A DNA stretch of 64,000 nt, taken from Clavibacter michiganensis (GTDB lineage: Bacteria > Actinomycetota > Actinomycetes > Actinomycetales > Microbacteriaceae). The notes beneath the pieces were generated by a model. It was not told the origin of the DNA. It saw only the letters and a program-made list of their open reading frames with translations, and ran no database searches. Positions 38,116-46,592 of this stretch are shown piece after piece. Position 1 is the first letter of the stretch; every line of letters begins with the position of its first letter. Where the stretch lies: positions 3,100,001-3,164,000 of the forward strand of contig NZ_JAFBBJ010000001.1 in assembly GCF_016907085.1 (NCBI RefSeq). The letters are read 5' to 3'. The translations under genes and the position numbers were made by a program.

Positions 38116-39735
38116 TCAGGCGACGCCCGGCCGCAGGTCGTGCCCGAGGGCGCGCGCCCGCTCCACTGCCTCGGATCGCGACGTCGCGTCGAGCTTCCGG
38201 TAGGCGCTCCGCACGTGCGACTTCACCGTGTTGGGCGAGATGAAGAGCCGGGCGGCGATCTGCGTCACCGTCAGGCCGTCGGCCAGGCACGCGACGATGA
38301 GGCGCTCGCGGTCGGTGAGCGGATCCACCGGCGCGGACTCGACGCGCACCCGCCCCGCGCGGACGCCGACGAGCATCTCCCGCACGTCCGGCAGCTGATC
38401 CCGCTCGAGGGCGCGGTCGAGCAGCGCATGCGACGCCGCGGCGGGGAACACCGCGAACGGTCGGAGGATGCCGGTCGTCACGGCGTGCAGCGCCGCGCGG
38501 TCGAACGCGTGGTCGCTCCGCGCGTGGTCGCCGAGGCCGTGGTAGGCCGCCGCGACCACGAGCAGCACGTCGTCGAGGGTGCGCCCCGAGTGCGCGTCGC
38601 CGAGCGCGAGGCAGTCCGCCATCTGGGCGAGGGCGCCGACGTGGTCGTCGGCCTGGACCCGCAGCCGACCGGCGATCATCGCCGGGCACGTCGAATGCTG
38701 CGCCGTCGGCTCGAGGGTGCGGAGCAGGTCCCACGCCGCGGCCGGCTGTTCCAGGTGCACGAGGAGCGACGCCCGCAGCGTGTCGCGCATGGTCGGGACG
38801 GGGCCGTGCTCCGCCCAGCCCACGCCGAGGTTGTGCAGCCGGCGCAGGTGCTCGAGCGCGTCGAGCCGGAGGCCCCGGATCGCAGCCACGGTGGCCTCGG
38901 CGTAGCGGGCGAGCAGCTCCCAGTCGGTGCCGTCGCTCGCGGGACGGAGGCCGTCGACGATGAGGGTCGCCTCGTCCGGACGCGTCTCGTCCACCGCGAT
39001 CAGCGTGGCGGCGATCTCGGCCGGCGCGAGGAACCCGCTGCGGGCCAGCGCTGGATCGGCCCCCGGCGAGGCCAGCAGGCCGCGGGCGCGCACGACGAGG
39101 TCGCGCGCCTCCTCGATCTCGCCGAGGCAGTAGGCGAGGTAGGCGAGCGCGCCGCGGCACTCCAGCCGGTCGGGCAGCACGAGGTGGCGTTCGCCCAGGC
39201 CCTCCGCGATGCGGAGCTCGTCGCGCGCCGCGGTGAAGTCGCCGAGGTGCGTGAGCACGAGACCGTGCTGCAGCGCGACGCGGGCCTGGAGGGTGATGCG
39301 CTCCTGCAGCGGGATCCCGCGGTCGGTGTCGAGGATCCCGCGGGCCTCGTGGAGGGAGTCGCGCGCCTCGGCCAGCCGGCCCACCCGGCGGTCGCCCGCG
39401 GCCCGATGCGCGAGGACCGCGGCGCGCGTCGGGGCGGCGGGCGGGGGATCCGCGGTGAGGAGGAGGTCGAGCGCGGACCGGTAGGCGATGGAGGCCCGGC
39501 GGTCGGAGGCGACCGCGCCGCGGTAGGTGGCGGCCATGCCGGTGACGAGCCAGACGTCGACCTCCCACAGCGCGGGGTCGAGCCGGTCGTAGAGGGCGCG
39601 GATGCGGTCGGAGTGGAGGTCGACGTGCAGGGGCCATCCGGCGGCGAGGAGCGCCGCGGCCTGCGCGTCGGCGCCGCCGTCCAGGGCCTCGCCCATCGCA
39701 TGCTCGAGCCCGTCGATGGTCGGCGCGTCGCTCAT
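38116..39735 (-). CDS. LuxR-type regulator with TPR-like sensor region
   Basis: A 539-residue protein. The last 65 residues are a LuxR/FixJ helix-turn-helix: LTDRERLIVACLADGLTVTQ followed by IAARLFISPNTVKSHVRSAY. The first 460 residues are helical repeats rich in Ala/Leu/Arg, resembling the TPR part of MalT-like regulators, but no Walker ATPase is present. Such regulators usually sense a small molecule or protein partner through the repeats. ATG 39735 follows AAGGA. It is divergent from a MarR gene and convergent with rplL; targets unknown. Confidence 0.82.
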   Translation of the reverse strand: MSDAPTIDGLEHAMGEALDGGADAQAAALLAAGWPLHVDLHSDRIRALYDRLDPALWEVDVWLVTGMAATYRGAVASDRRASIAYRSALDLLLTADPPPAAPTRAAVLAHRAAGDRRVGRLAEARDSLHEARGILDTDRGIPLQERITLQARVALQHGLVLTHLGDFTAARDELRIAEGLGERHLVLPDRLECRGALAYLAYCLGEIEEARDLVVRARGLLASPGADPALARSGFLAPAEIAATLIAVDETRPDEATLIVDGLRPASDGTDWELLARYAEATVAAIRGLRLDALEHLRRLHNLGVGWAEHGPVPTMRDTLRASLLVHLEQPAAAWDLLRTLEPTAQHSTCPAMIAGRLRVQADDHVGALAQMADCLALGDAHSGRTLDDVLLVVAAAYHGLGDHARSDHAFDRAALHAVTTGILRPFAVFPAAASHALLDRALERDQLPDVREMLVGVRAGRVRVESAPVDPLTDRERLIVACLADGLTVTQIAARLFISPNTVKSHVRSAYRKLDATSRSEAVERARALGHDLRPGVA

Positions 39736-39864
39736 GGGGTCCTTCGGGGCGGGGCCCGGTGGGGAGGCCGGGCCCCTTCACGTTACGTCCCGACGGCCGT
39801 CCGGAGCGAGGCGGGGCGCGGTGCCGTCCCTTCTCGGACATCCGACGGAGGAGATGACATCTGC

Positions 39865-39877
39865 ATAGCCTGGCTAT
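39865..39877. promoter_or_regulatory. Palindrome upstream of the MarR/MFS pair
   Basis: ATAGCC-T-GGCTAT is a perfect inverted repeat 11 bases before the MarR ATG, overlapping the likely -10 (GCTATA). A regulator bound here would block its own transcription. Confidence 0.6.
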
Positions 39878-39888
39878 ATGATTGACGC

Positions 39889-40350
39889 ATGACCGATCAC
39901 GACCTGCGCGCCCTGCTCGGCGACCTGGTGACCGCCGGGCACCGGCTCACGCGCCTCGCCGCGCACGAGGTCGGCGGCACGAGCTCGCCCGCCGTCTGGC
40001 GCACCCTGTCGGTGCTCGTGACGTGGCCGGGCGGGATGCGCCTCGGTGCGCTCGCCGAGCGCAGCCGCGTCTCGCAGCCCACGACCACCAAGATCGTGCG
40101 CTCGCTCGTCGCCCAGGGCTGGATCGCGCAGGTGACGGATCCGTCCGACGCGCGCGCGACCCTCCTCGAGATCACGCCGGACGGCCGTTCCGCGCTCGAC
40201 GACTGGCGCGACCGCCTGGCCACCGCGCTCGTCCCGCGCTTCGCCGACCTCCCGGCCGACGACGTGGCCGTGCTCGCGCGGGCCGTCGAGATCGTCATGT
40301 CGCGCGTCGACGGCGAGGCGGCGCCCGCGCCCGCGCCCGCGGGCGACTGA
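39889..40350 (+). CDS. MarR-family repressor
   Basis: A 153-residue winged-helix protein. MRLGALAERSRVSQPTTTKI is the recognition-helix region and QVTDPSDARATLLEITPDGR the DxR wing. It is 67 bp upstream of an MFS exporter gene, the usual arrangement for a drug-responsive repressor with its pump. The palindrome at 39865-39877 is the probable operator. The inducer is unknown. Confidence 0.87.
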   Translation: MTDHDLRALLGDLVTAGHRLTRLAAHEVGGTSSPAVWRTLSVLVTWPGGMRLGALAERSRVSQPTTTKIVRSLVAQGWIAQVTDPSDARATLLEITPDGRSALDDWRDRLATALVPRFADLPADDVAVLARAVEIVMSRVDGEAAPAPAPAGD

Positions 40351-40417
40351 CCGCCGGCGCCCGCCGACCCCGCACCCACCCCCATCCGCACCGATCCCAG
40401 GAGGCGACACCGCACCC

Positions 40418-41650
40418 GTGTCCACTCAGCAGCACGCGTCGTTCCGCGACATCTTCCGCCAGCCCCGCTCCGTCTTCGCCGTCGCCTTCGCGTGCGTCAT
40501 CGCGTTCATGGGCATCGGGCTCGTCGACCCGATCCTCCCCGCCATCGCCACGAGCCTCGACGCCACCGCGACCGAGACGGAGCTCCTCTTCACGAGCTAC
40601 CTGCTCGTCACCGGGCTCGCGATGCTCATCACCAGCTGGATCTCCAGCCGCATCGGCGCCAAGCGCACCCTCCTCATCGGCCTGGCGATCATCGTGGTCT
40701 TCGCCGCGGCGGCCGGCCTCTCGCAGGACGTGGAGCAGGTCATCGGCTTCCGCGCCGGCTGGGGCCTCGGCAACGCGCTCTTCATCTCCACCGCGCTCGC
40801 CACCATCGTCGGATCCGCGTCCGGCGGCACCGCGTCCGCGATCATGCTCTACGAGGCGGCGCTCGGCCTCGGGATCGCGGTCGGCCCGCTGCTCGGCGGT
40901 CTCCTCGGCAGCTGGAGCTGGCGCGGCCCGTTCTTCGGCACCGCGACGCTCATGGCCGTCGGCTTCGTCGCGATCCTGGCCCTCCTCGGGAAGGACGACG
41001 CGCCGCGCGCCCCCATGCGCCTCTCGGCCCCGCTCCGCGCGCTCCGCACGCCCGCGCTCGCGGTCCTCGCGGCGGCCGCGCTCTTCTACAACATCGGCTT
41101 CTTCGTGCTCCTCGCCTACACGCCGTTCCCGCTGGGCTTCGACGCCATCGGCCTCGGCCTCACGTTCTTCGGCTGGGGAGTCGGGCTCGCGATCACGTCG
41201 GTGCTCGTGGCGCCGCTCCTCACGAGGCGCATGGCGCGCACCTCGGTCCTCCGGCTCGTGCTCCCGCTCCTCGCGGTGGACCTCGCGGCGGCCGGCCTCG
41301 TGGTCCGCTCCTCGATCGGGCTCGTGGTGTGCGTGATCGTCGGCGGGCTCCTCCTCGGCGTCCTCAACACGGTGCTCACCGAGTGCGTGATGGAGGCGAC
41401 GGACCACCCGCGCAGCGTCGCGTCCTCCGCGTACTCCTCGGTGCGCTTCCTCGGCGGCGCCATCGCCCCGCCCGCCGCGACCGAGCTCGCGAACCTGTTC
41501 TCGGACGCGACGCCCTACTACGCCGCGGCCGGATCGGTGCTCGTCGCCCTCGTGATCGTGGTGGCCGGACACCGCTGGCTGCGTCGCGTCGACGCTCGGC
41601 CGGTGGACGCCCTCGAGGAGGCGCAGGCGGTCACCGCCGGCGACGCCTGA
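40418..41650 (+). CDS. MFS drug/proton antiporter, 12 helices
   Basis: A 410-residue transporter of the DHA1 type. The helices start with VFAVAFACVIAFMGIGLVDP; the loop SSRIGAKRTLLIGLAI matches the conserved MFS loop between helices 2 and 3; ALGLGIAVGPLLGGLLG is the antiporter motif C in helix 5. AGGAGG lies upstream of GTG 40418. Paired with the MarR repressor upstream, it is a candidate inducible efflux pump. Confidence 0.87.
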   Translation: MSTQQHASFRDIFRQPRSVFAVAFACVIAFMGIGLVDPILPAIATSLDATATETELLFTSYLLVTGLAMLITSWISSRIGAKRTLLIGLAIIVVFAAAAGLSQDVEQVIGFRAGWGLGNALFISTALATIVGSASGGTASAIMLYEAALGLGIAVGPLLGGLLGSWSWRGPFFGTATLMAVGFVAILALLGKDDAPRAPMRLSAPLRALRTPALAVLAAAALFYNIGFFVLLAYTPFPLGFDAIGLGLTFFGWGVGLAITSVLVAPLLTRRMARTSVLRLVLPLLAVDLAAAGLVVRSSIGLVVCVIVGGLLLGVLNTVLTECVMEATDHPRSVASSAYSSVRFLGGAIAPPAATELANLFSDATPYYAAAGSVLVALVIVVAGHRWLRRVDARPVDALEEAQAVTAGDA

Positions 41651-41687
41651 CGCGCGGCCGGCGCATCGCCCCCGGACCCGCCCGCCC

Positions 41688-42707
41688 TCACGGCGCCCGC
41701 GGGGCCGGGGGCGCGGTCGTGCTCGTGCGGGCCTGGAAGTCGACCGGCACCGTCACGGTCCGCTCGGCCGCTCCCTCCGCCGCGAGCCCCTCGAACACCA
41801 GGCCCACGGCGGCGCGCCCCTGCGTCCGCGGGTGCTGCTCCACGGTCGTCAGGCCGAACAGCGGCGCGAGCGCGTGCCCGTCGATCCCGGCGACCGAGAG
41901 CTCGGCGGGCACGGCGATGCCCAGCTGCCGGGCCGCGAGGATCGTCCCGATGGCGATCTCGTCGGACGCCGCGAAGATCGCCGTCGGCCTCGTCCGCGGG
42001 TCGGCCAGCAGCGCCATGGCCGAGCGGAATCCGCCGTCGATCGTGAACTCGGCCGTGGCGAACCGGGCCTCGAGCCCGCGAGGATCCGCCTCCATCGCCG
42101 CCCGGTAGCCCGCCAACCGCTTCGCGTGCACGAAGAACGCCATCTGCGCGTGCAGGTCCCCGCCCAGGTGCACGACGCGCGCGTGCCCGAGGCTCAGCAG
42201 GTGCTCGGTGGCGAGGCGCGCCGCGGCCTCGTCGTCGATGCTCAGGGTGCTCATGCCCTCGACCGGCCCGCCGATCCCGACGAGCGGCTTGTCGAGCGCG
42301 CGCAGCCGCACGACCTCCGCGGGCGTGAGCGCGACGCTCACCGCGATGACGGCGTCCACGCGCTTGCGCACGAGGAAGTACTCGAAGACCTTGCGGCGCT
42401 GCTCGGGATCCGCGGTCAGGCGGTACAGCGTGAGGTCGTGGTCGGCCTCGATGAGCGCCTCCTCGATCCCCTCGAGCAGCTCCGCGAAGAACCACCGGTT
42501 GATGAAGGGCATGACGACGCCCACGTTCTTCGACCGGCCGGTCACGAGGCTCGACGCGTTCGAGGAGACGACGTAGCCGATCTCCGCGGCGGCCGCGGAG
42601 ACTCGGTCGCGCGTGCCGGGGGAGACGTAGCCGCGGCCGCTGAGCGCGCGCGAGGCGGTGGCCTTGGAGACCCCGGCGAGCCGGGCGACGTCGGCGATGG
42701 CGCTCAT
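41688..42707 (-). CDS. LacI-family regulator of the adjacent sugar ABC operon
   Basis: A 339-residue repressor. Residues 3-35 are the LacI helix-turn-helix (IADVARLAGVSKATASRALS, then GRGYVSPGTRDRV), followed by the hinge and a periplasmic-binding-like sensor domain (VGVVMPFINRWFFAELLEGI; AIFAASDEIAIGTILAARQL). GGAGGGAG precedes ATG 42707; longer in-frame forms lack a site. It is divergent from the ABC importer genes, with two palindromes of the LacI type in the gap. The inducer is probably an alpha-glucoside or maltose-like sugar. Confidence 0.88.
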   Translation of the reverse strand: MSAIADVARLAGVSKATASRALSGRGYVSPGTRDRVSAAAAEIGYVVSSNASSLVTGRSKNVGVVMPFINRWFFAELLEGIEEALIEADHDLTLYRLTADPEQRRKVFEYFLVRKRVDAVIAVSVALTPAEVVRLRALDKPLVGIGGPVEGMSTLSIDDEAAARLATEHLLSLGHARVVHLGGDLHAQMAFFVHAKRLAGYRAAMEADPRGLEARFATAEFTIDGGFRSAMALLADPRTRPTAIFAASDEIAIGTILAARQLGIAVPAELSVAGIDGHALAPLFGLTTVEQHPRTQGRAAVGLVFEGLAAEGAAERTVTVPVDFQARTSTTAPPAPRAP

Positions 42708-42759
42708 CGCGCTCCCTCCATCGGGACCCGCGGCGCCTCGTCGCGCCGGACGCGCGCAC

Positions 42760-42773
42760 TGGAAGCGGTTCCA
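42760..42773. promoter_or_regulatory. LacI-type operator near the regulator
   Basis: TGGAAGCGGTTCCA: arms TGGAA/TTCCA around a CG centre, 53 bp upstream of the lacI-type ATG. It matches the second operator at 42904 and probably mediates autoregulation. Confidence 0.65.
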
Positions 42774-42867
42774 GGATGCGCGGGGGCCGAGTCCGATGAT
42801 GGACCATCCGCGGCGCGTGCGCCCAGGCCGACGCCGCGAGGTAGACCGTTTCGTTACCTCAGCCACC

Positions 42868-42896
42868 TTGCCGTGACCTGCGAGCTCCCCTACGTT
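42868..42896 (+). promoter_or_regulatory. Promoter of the sugar ABC operon
   Basis: TTGCCG (42868-42873), 17 bases, TACGTT (42891-42896). The start would be near 42903, immediately before the operator at 42904-42915. Confidence 0.65.
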
Positions 42897-42903
42897 GACC
42901 TGT

Positions 42904-42915
42904 GGAACCGGTTCC
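42904..42915. promoter_or_regulatory. LacI-type operator at the sugar ABC start site
   Basis: GGAACCGGTTCC is a perfect 12-bp palindrome within TGGAACCGGTTCCCC, a typical LacI-family operator centred on CG. Its place just after the -10 box implies repression by blocking transcription. Confidence 0.75.
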
Positions 42916-43019
42916 CCATACGGCGGAAAAGTTTTCAGGCGACGGCGCCTCACCCGCCGACGCGCGCATGACAGGACGGCGGGGCGGACCCGCATCCACT
43001 CGATGAAGAGGAGACGCAC

Positions 43020-44384
43020 ATGGGCCATGCCCTATTCCGACGTCGCTTCGCGGCACCCCTCGCAGCGGTCGGCATCGCCGGCCTCGCGCTCACGGGCTGC
43101 ACGGGCGACATCGCGGCCGAGGACGCCGCGGACACCGACTGCTCGCCGTACTCGTCGTACGGCACGTTCGAGGGGAGCCCCGAGGTCAGCATCGGCGGCA
43201 CGATCCAGGACGACGAGGCCGACCGGCTCGTGGAGTCCTGGAAGGACTTCGAGTCCTGCACGGGCATCACCGTGAACTACCAGGGCACCAAGGAGTTCGA
43301 GGCGCAGATCGCGGTCCTCGCCGAGGGCCAGTCGGCCCCCGACATCGGCATCATCCCGCAGCCGGGCCTCTTCAACGTGCTCGCGTCGAAGGGCTACCTG
43401 CAGGCCGCGCCCGCCGCCGTCGAGGAGAACGTCGACAAGGGCTGGTCCACCGACTGGAAGGGCTACGGCACGGTCGACGGCACCTTCTACGGCGCGCCGC
43501 TGATGGCGAGCGTCAAGGGCTACGTCTGGTACTCGCCGGCGGAGTTCGAGGAGAAGGGCTACGAGATCCCGAAGTCCACCGCCGAGCTCATGGACCTCAC
43601 CAAGAAGATCGCGGACGAGGGCGACCACAAGCCCTGGTGCGTCGGCATCGGCTCCGGCGACGCCACGGGCTGGCCGGGCACCGACTGGATCGAGGACTAC
43701 GTCCTCCGCGAGGCGGGACCCGAGACCTACGACAAGTGGGTCACCCACCAGATCCCGTTCAACGACCCGGCCATCGCGAAGGCGTTCGACGGCGTCGGCG
43801 AGATCATCAAGAACCCCGACTACGTCAACGGCGGCCTCGGCGACGTCTCGTCGATCATCTCCACGGAGTTCGGCGACGCCGGCCTCCCGATCCTCGACGG
43901 CGAGTGCTCGCTGCACCACCAGGCCTCGTTCTACGAGGGCTTCTGGAAGAAGGCGGACGGCACCGACGCGAAGGTCTCGCCCGACGGCGACGTCTACGCG
44001 TTCCTCCTGCCGCCCACGAACGAGGGCGACGCCACGGCCGTCACCGGCGGCGGCGAGCTCGTCGGCGCCTTCAAGTCGAGCGACGAGATCACCGCGGTGC
44101 TCTCCTACCTCTCGAGCGACACCTGGGCGAACAACCGCGTGAAGCTCGGCGGCGTCATCAGCGCGAACAAGGGGCTGGACCCCGCGAACGCGTCGAGCGA
44201 CATCCTCAAGCAGAGCATCGAGATCCTGCAGGACCCGAACGCCACGTTCCGGTTCGACGGCTCGGACCTCATGCCCGGCGCGGTCGGCACCGACTCCTTC
44301 TGGAAGGGGATCGTCGGCTGGCTGAGCGGCGACTCGACCAAGAAGACGGTCGACGCCATCGAGTCGAGCTGGCCCGCTTCCTGA
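43020..44384 (+). CDS. Sugar ABC transporter binding lipoprotein (alpha-glucoside type)
   Basis: A 454-residue extracellular binding protein. The signal sequence ends in the lipobox LTGC, making it a lipoprotein. EVSIGGTIQDDEADRLVESW, IAVLAEGQSAPDIGIIPQPG and EFGDAGLPILDGECSLHHQA follow the AglE/MalE-like family 1 pattern. GAGGAG precedes ATG. The gene is first in the operon and separated from the permeases by a 14-bp perfect hairpin, which would leave more binding-protein mRNA. Alpha-glucoside specificity is inferred from family resemblance. Confidence 0.87.
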   Translation: MGHALFRRRFAAPLAAVGIAGLALTGCTGDIAAEDAADTDCSPYSSYGTFEGSPEVSIGGTIQDDEADRLVESWKDFESCTGITVNYQGTKEFEAQIAVLAEGQSAPDIGIIPQPGLFNVLASKGYLQAAPAAVEENVDKGWSTDWKGYGTVDGTFYGAPLMASVKGYVWYSPAEFEEKGYEIPKSTAELMDLTKKIADEGDHKPWCVGIGSGDATGWPGTDWIEDYVLREAGPETYDKWVTHQIPFNDPAIAKAFDGVGEIIKNPDYVNGGLGDVSSIISTEFGDAGLPILDGECSLHHQASFYEGFWKKADGTDAKVSPDGDVYAFLLPPTNEGDATAVTGGGELVGAFKSSDEITAVLSYLSSDTWANNRVKLGGVISANKGLDPANASSDILKQSIEILQDPNATFRFDGSDLMPGAVGTDSFWKGIVGWLSGDSTKKTVDAIESSWPAS

Positions 44385-44453
44385 TCGACGCCGGCTGATC
44401 CACCGCCGGCCCCGACCGGGCCGGCACCGGCTCCCGCATCCGTGCGGGGCCAT

Positions 44454-44485
44454 GCGGGGCCGCCGCGAACGCGCGGCGGCCCCGC
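44454..44485 (+). terminator. Perfect 14-bp hairpin between binding protein and permeases
   Basis: GCGGGGCCGCCGCG (44454-44467) pairs with 44472-44485 around AACG. It has no U-run and the operon continues, so it more likely protects or attenuates the upstream message than ends it. Confidence 0.7.
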
Positions 44486-44520
44486 TCCCACATCCCTCCG
44501 ACCCGAAGGGCGAGACGTCC

Positions 44521-45492
44521 ATGACGACCGCTGATCTGATCGGCAAGATCCTCCAGGTGGTGGTGGCGCTCGCCGTCTTCGCCGTGGTGATCGGGCTGAT
44601 CCTCTTCCTCATCGACAAGGCGCCGAAGCGCGGCAAGGACTGGGTCCAGCTCGGCGCGTTCGTGCTCCCCGCGCTGATCCTGCTGGCCGTCGGCCTCATC
44701 TACCCCGCGTTCCGCACGACCCTCCTCGCCTTCCGCGACAACTCGGGGGAGTGGGCCGGGTTCGACAACTTCGTCTGGATGTTCACCCAGCCGTCCGCGC
44801 TCCGCACGCTGCTCAACACCGTCATCTGGGTGGTCTTCGTGCCGCTGCTGTCGACGGCCATCGGCCTCGCCTACGCGGTCTTCATCGACAAGTCGCGCGG
44901 CGAGAAGTACTTCAAGGCCCTCGTCTTCATGCCGATGGCCATCTCGTTCGTCGGGGCCGGCATCATCTGGCGCTTCGTCTACGACTACAAGTCGGGCGAC
45001 AACGCGCAGATCGGCCTGCTCAACCAGATCCTCGTCTGGACGGGCCAGGAGCCCGTGCAGTGGCTGCAGACCTCGCCCGTCAACACGGCGCTGCTCATCA
45101 TCGTGATGATCTGGATCCAGACCGGCTTCGCCATGGTCGTGCTCTCCGCGAGCATCAAGGGCGTGCCGACCGAGCAGATCGAGGCCGCGCAGCTCGACGG
45201 CACGAACGCCTGGGAGCGCTTCCTCAACGTGACGCTCCCCGGGATCCGCGGCTCGCTCGTCGTGGTGGTCACGACCATCTCCATCGCGACGCTCAAGGTC
45301 TTCGACATCGTCCGCACCATGACCGCGGGCAACTTCGAGACCAGCGTCATCGCCAACGAGATGTACACGCAGGCGTTCCGCGCCGGCGAGCAGGGCCGAG
45401 GCTCGGCGCTCGCCATCGTGCTGTTCCTCATGGTGCTGCCGATCGTCATCTACAACGTCCGCGTCATGAGCAAGCAGAGGGAGATCCGATGA
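44521..45492 (+). CDS. Sugar ABC transporter permease, AglF/MalF-like
   Basis: A 323-residue inner-membrane subunit with about seven or eight helices. The N-terminal pair (IGKILQVVVALAVFAVVIGL and the next) precedes the transport domain. EQIEAAQLDGTNAWERFLNV is the EAA loop contacting the ATPase. The frame is open back to 44452, but MTTADLIG follows GGGCGAG and fits the family. It overlaps the next permease by four bases (ATGA). Confidence 0.88.
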   Translation: MTTADLIGKILQVVVALAVFAVVIGLILFLIDKAPKRGKDWVQLGAFVLPALILLAVGLIYPAFRTTLLAFRDNSGEWAGFDNFVWMFTQPSALRTLLNTVIWVVFVPLLSTAIGLAYAVFIDKSRGEKYFKALVFMPMAISFVGAGIIWRFVYDYKSGDNAQIGLLNQILVWTGQEPVQWLQTSPVNTALLIIVMIWIQTGFAMVVLSASIKGVPTEQIEAAQLDGTNAWERFLNVTLPGIRGSLVVVVTTISIATLKVFDIVRTMTAGNFETSVIANEMYTQAFRAGEQGRGSALAIVLFLMVLPIVIYNVRVMSKQREIR

Positions 45493-46478
45493 GCGTCGCA
45501 CCCGCCGACCTGCCCGTCGCGGACCGCGGGACGCGTCGCGGCACCATCGAGCAGGCCGCCACCGTCGGCGCGAAGAGCCGCCGCGTCAAGAACCGGCTCA
45601 CCTCGCGTCGGGCCACCGTCGCCGCGCTGATCATCGCGGTGCTCTGGACCCTGCCGACCTTCGGCCTGTTCGTCTCGTCGTTCCGGCCGGCCGGCCTCAT
45701 CCAGACCACGGGCTGGTGGACGATCTTCCAGAACCCGGGCTTCACGCTCGACAACTACCAGGACGTGCTGCTCTCCACGTCGCAGTCGTCGCCGCAGCTG
45801 GGCTCGTACTTCGTCAACTCGCTCGCCATCGCGATCCCGGCGACGCTGTTCCCGCTCGTCATCGCGTCGATGGCGGCGTACGCGTTCGCGTGGATCAAGT
45901 TCAAGGGCTCGAACTTCCTGTTCGTGCTGATCTTCGCGCTCCAGATCGTGCCGCTGCAGATGGCGCTCATCCCGCTGCTGCAGATGTTCACGCGCACGCT
46001 CCGCCCGCTGCAGGAGGCCGTGCACGGCGTGATCCCGCTCATCCCCGAGCAGGGCTACCTGCCGGTGTGGGTGGCGCACACGATCTTCGCGCTGCCGCTC
46101 GCCATCTTCCTGCTGCACAACTTCATCTCGGAGATCCCGGGCGAGGTCATCGAGGCGGCCCGGGTCGACGGCGCGAGCCACGGCCAGGTGTTCTTCCGCA
46201 TCGTCCTGCCGCTCGCGCTCCCCGCCATCGCGTCGTTCGCGATCTTCCAGTTCCTCTGGGTCTGGAACGACCTGCTGGTGGCGCTGATCTTCTCGGGCGG
46301 CACGGCCGACGTCGCGCCGCTCACGCAGCGCCTCGCCGAGCTCACGGGCACGCGCGGGCAGGACTGGCAGCGGCTGACAGCGGCCGCCTTCGTCTCGCTC
46401 ATCGTCCCGCTCATCGTGTTCTTCAGCCTCCAGCGGTACTTCGTGCGGGGGCTCCTGGCGGGATCCACGAAGGGCTGA
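45489..46478 (+). CDS. Sugar ABC transporter permease, AglG/MalG-like
   Basis: A 329-residue permease with six helices after a basic N-terminus. SEIPGEVIEAARVDGASHGQ is the EAA loop. FSGGTADVAPLTQRLAELTG and the ending QRYFVRGLLAGSTKG match AglG/MalG proteins. No ATPase gene follows, so a shared MsiK-type ATPase encoded elsewhere is expected. A GC-rich imperfect hairpin follows before the next gene. Confidence 0.88.
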   Translation: MSVAPADLPVADRGTRRGTIEQAATVGAKSRRVKNRLTSRRATVAALIIAVLWTLPTFGLFVSSFRPAGLIQTTGWWTIFQNPGFTLDNYQDVLLSTSQSSPQLGSYFVNSLAIAIPATLFPLVIASMAAYAFAWIKFKGSNFLFVLIFALQIVPLQMALIPLLQMFTRTLRPLQEAVHGVIPLIPEQGYLPVWVAHTIFALPLAIFLLHNFISEIPGEVIEAARVDGASHGQVFFRIVLPLALPAIASFAIFQFLWVWNDLLVALIFSGGTADVAPLTQRLAELTGTRGQDWQRLTAAAFVSLIVPLIVFFSLQRYFVRGLLAGSTKG

Positions 46479-46592
46479 TCCGCGCCCGTCCGACCCGGCC
46501 CGGTCCGTCCGCTCGCGCGGGCGACCGGGTCGTCGTCCTGCCGGCCGCCGGCGTGGTCGGGAGGGATCCCCCACGGGCGTAAAATCGCCGGA

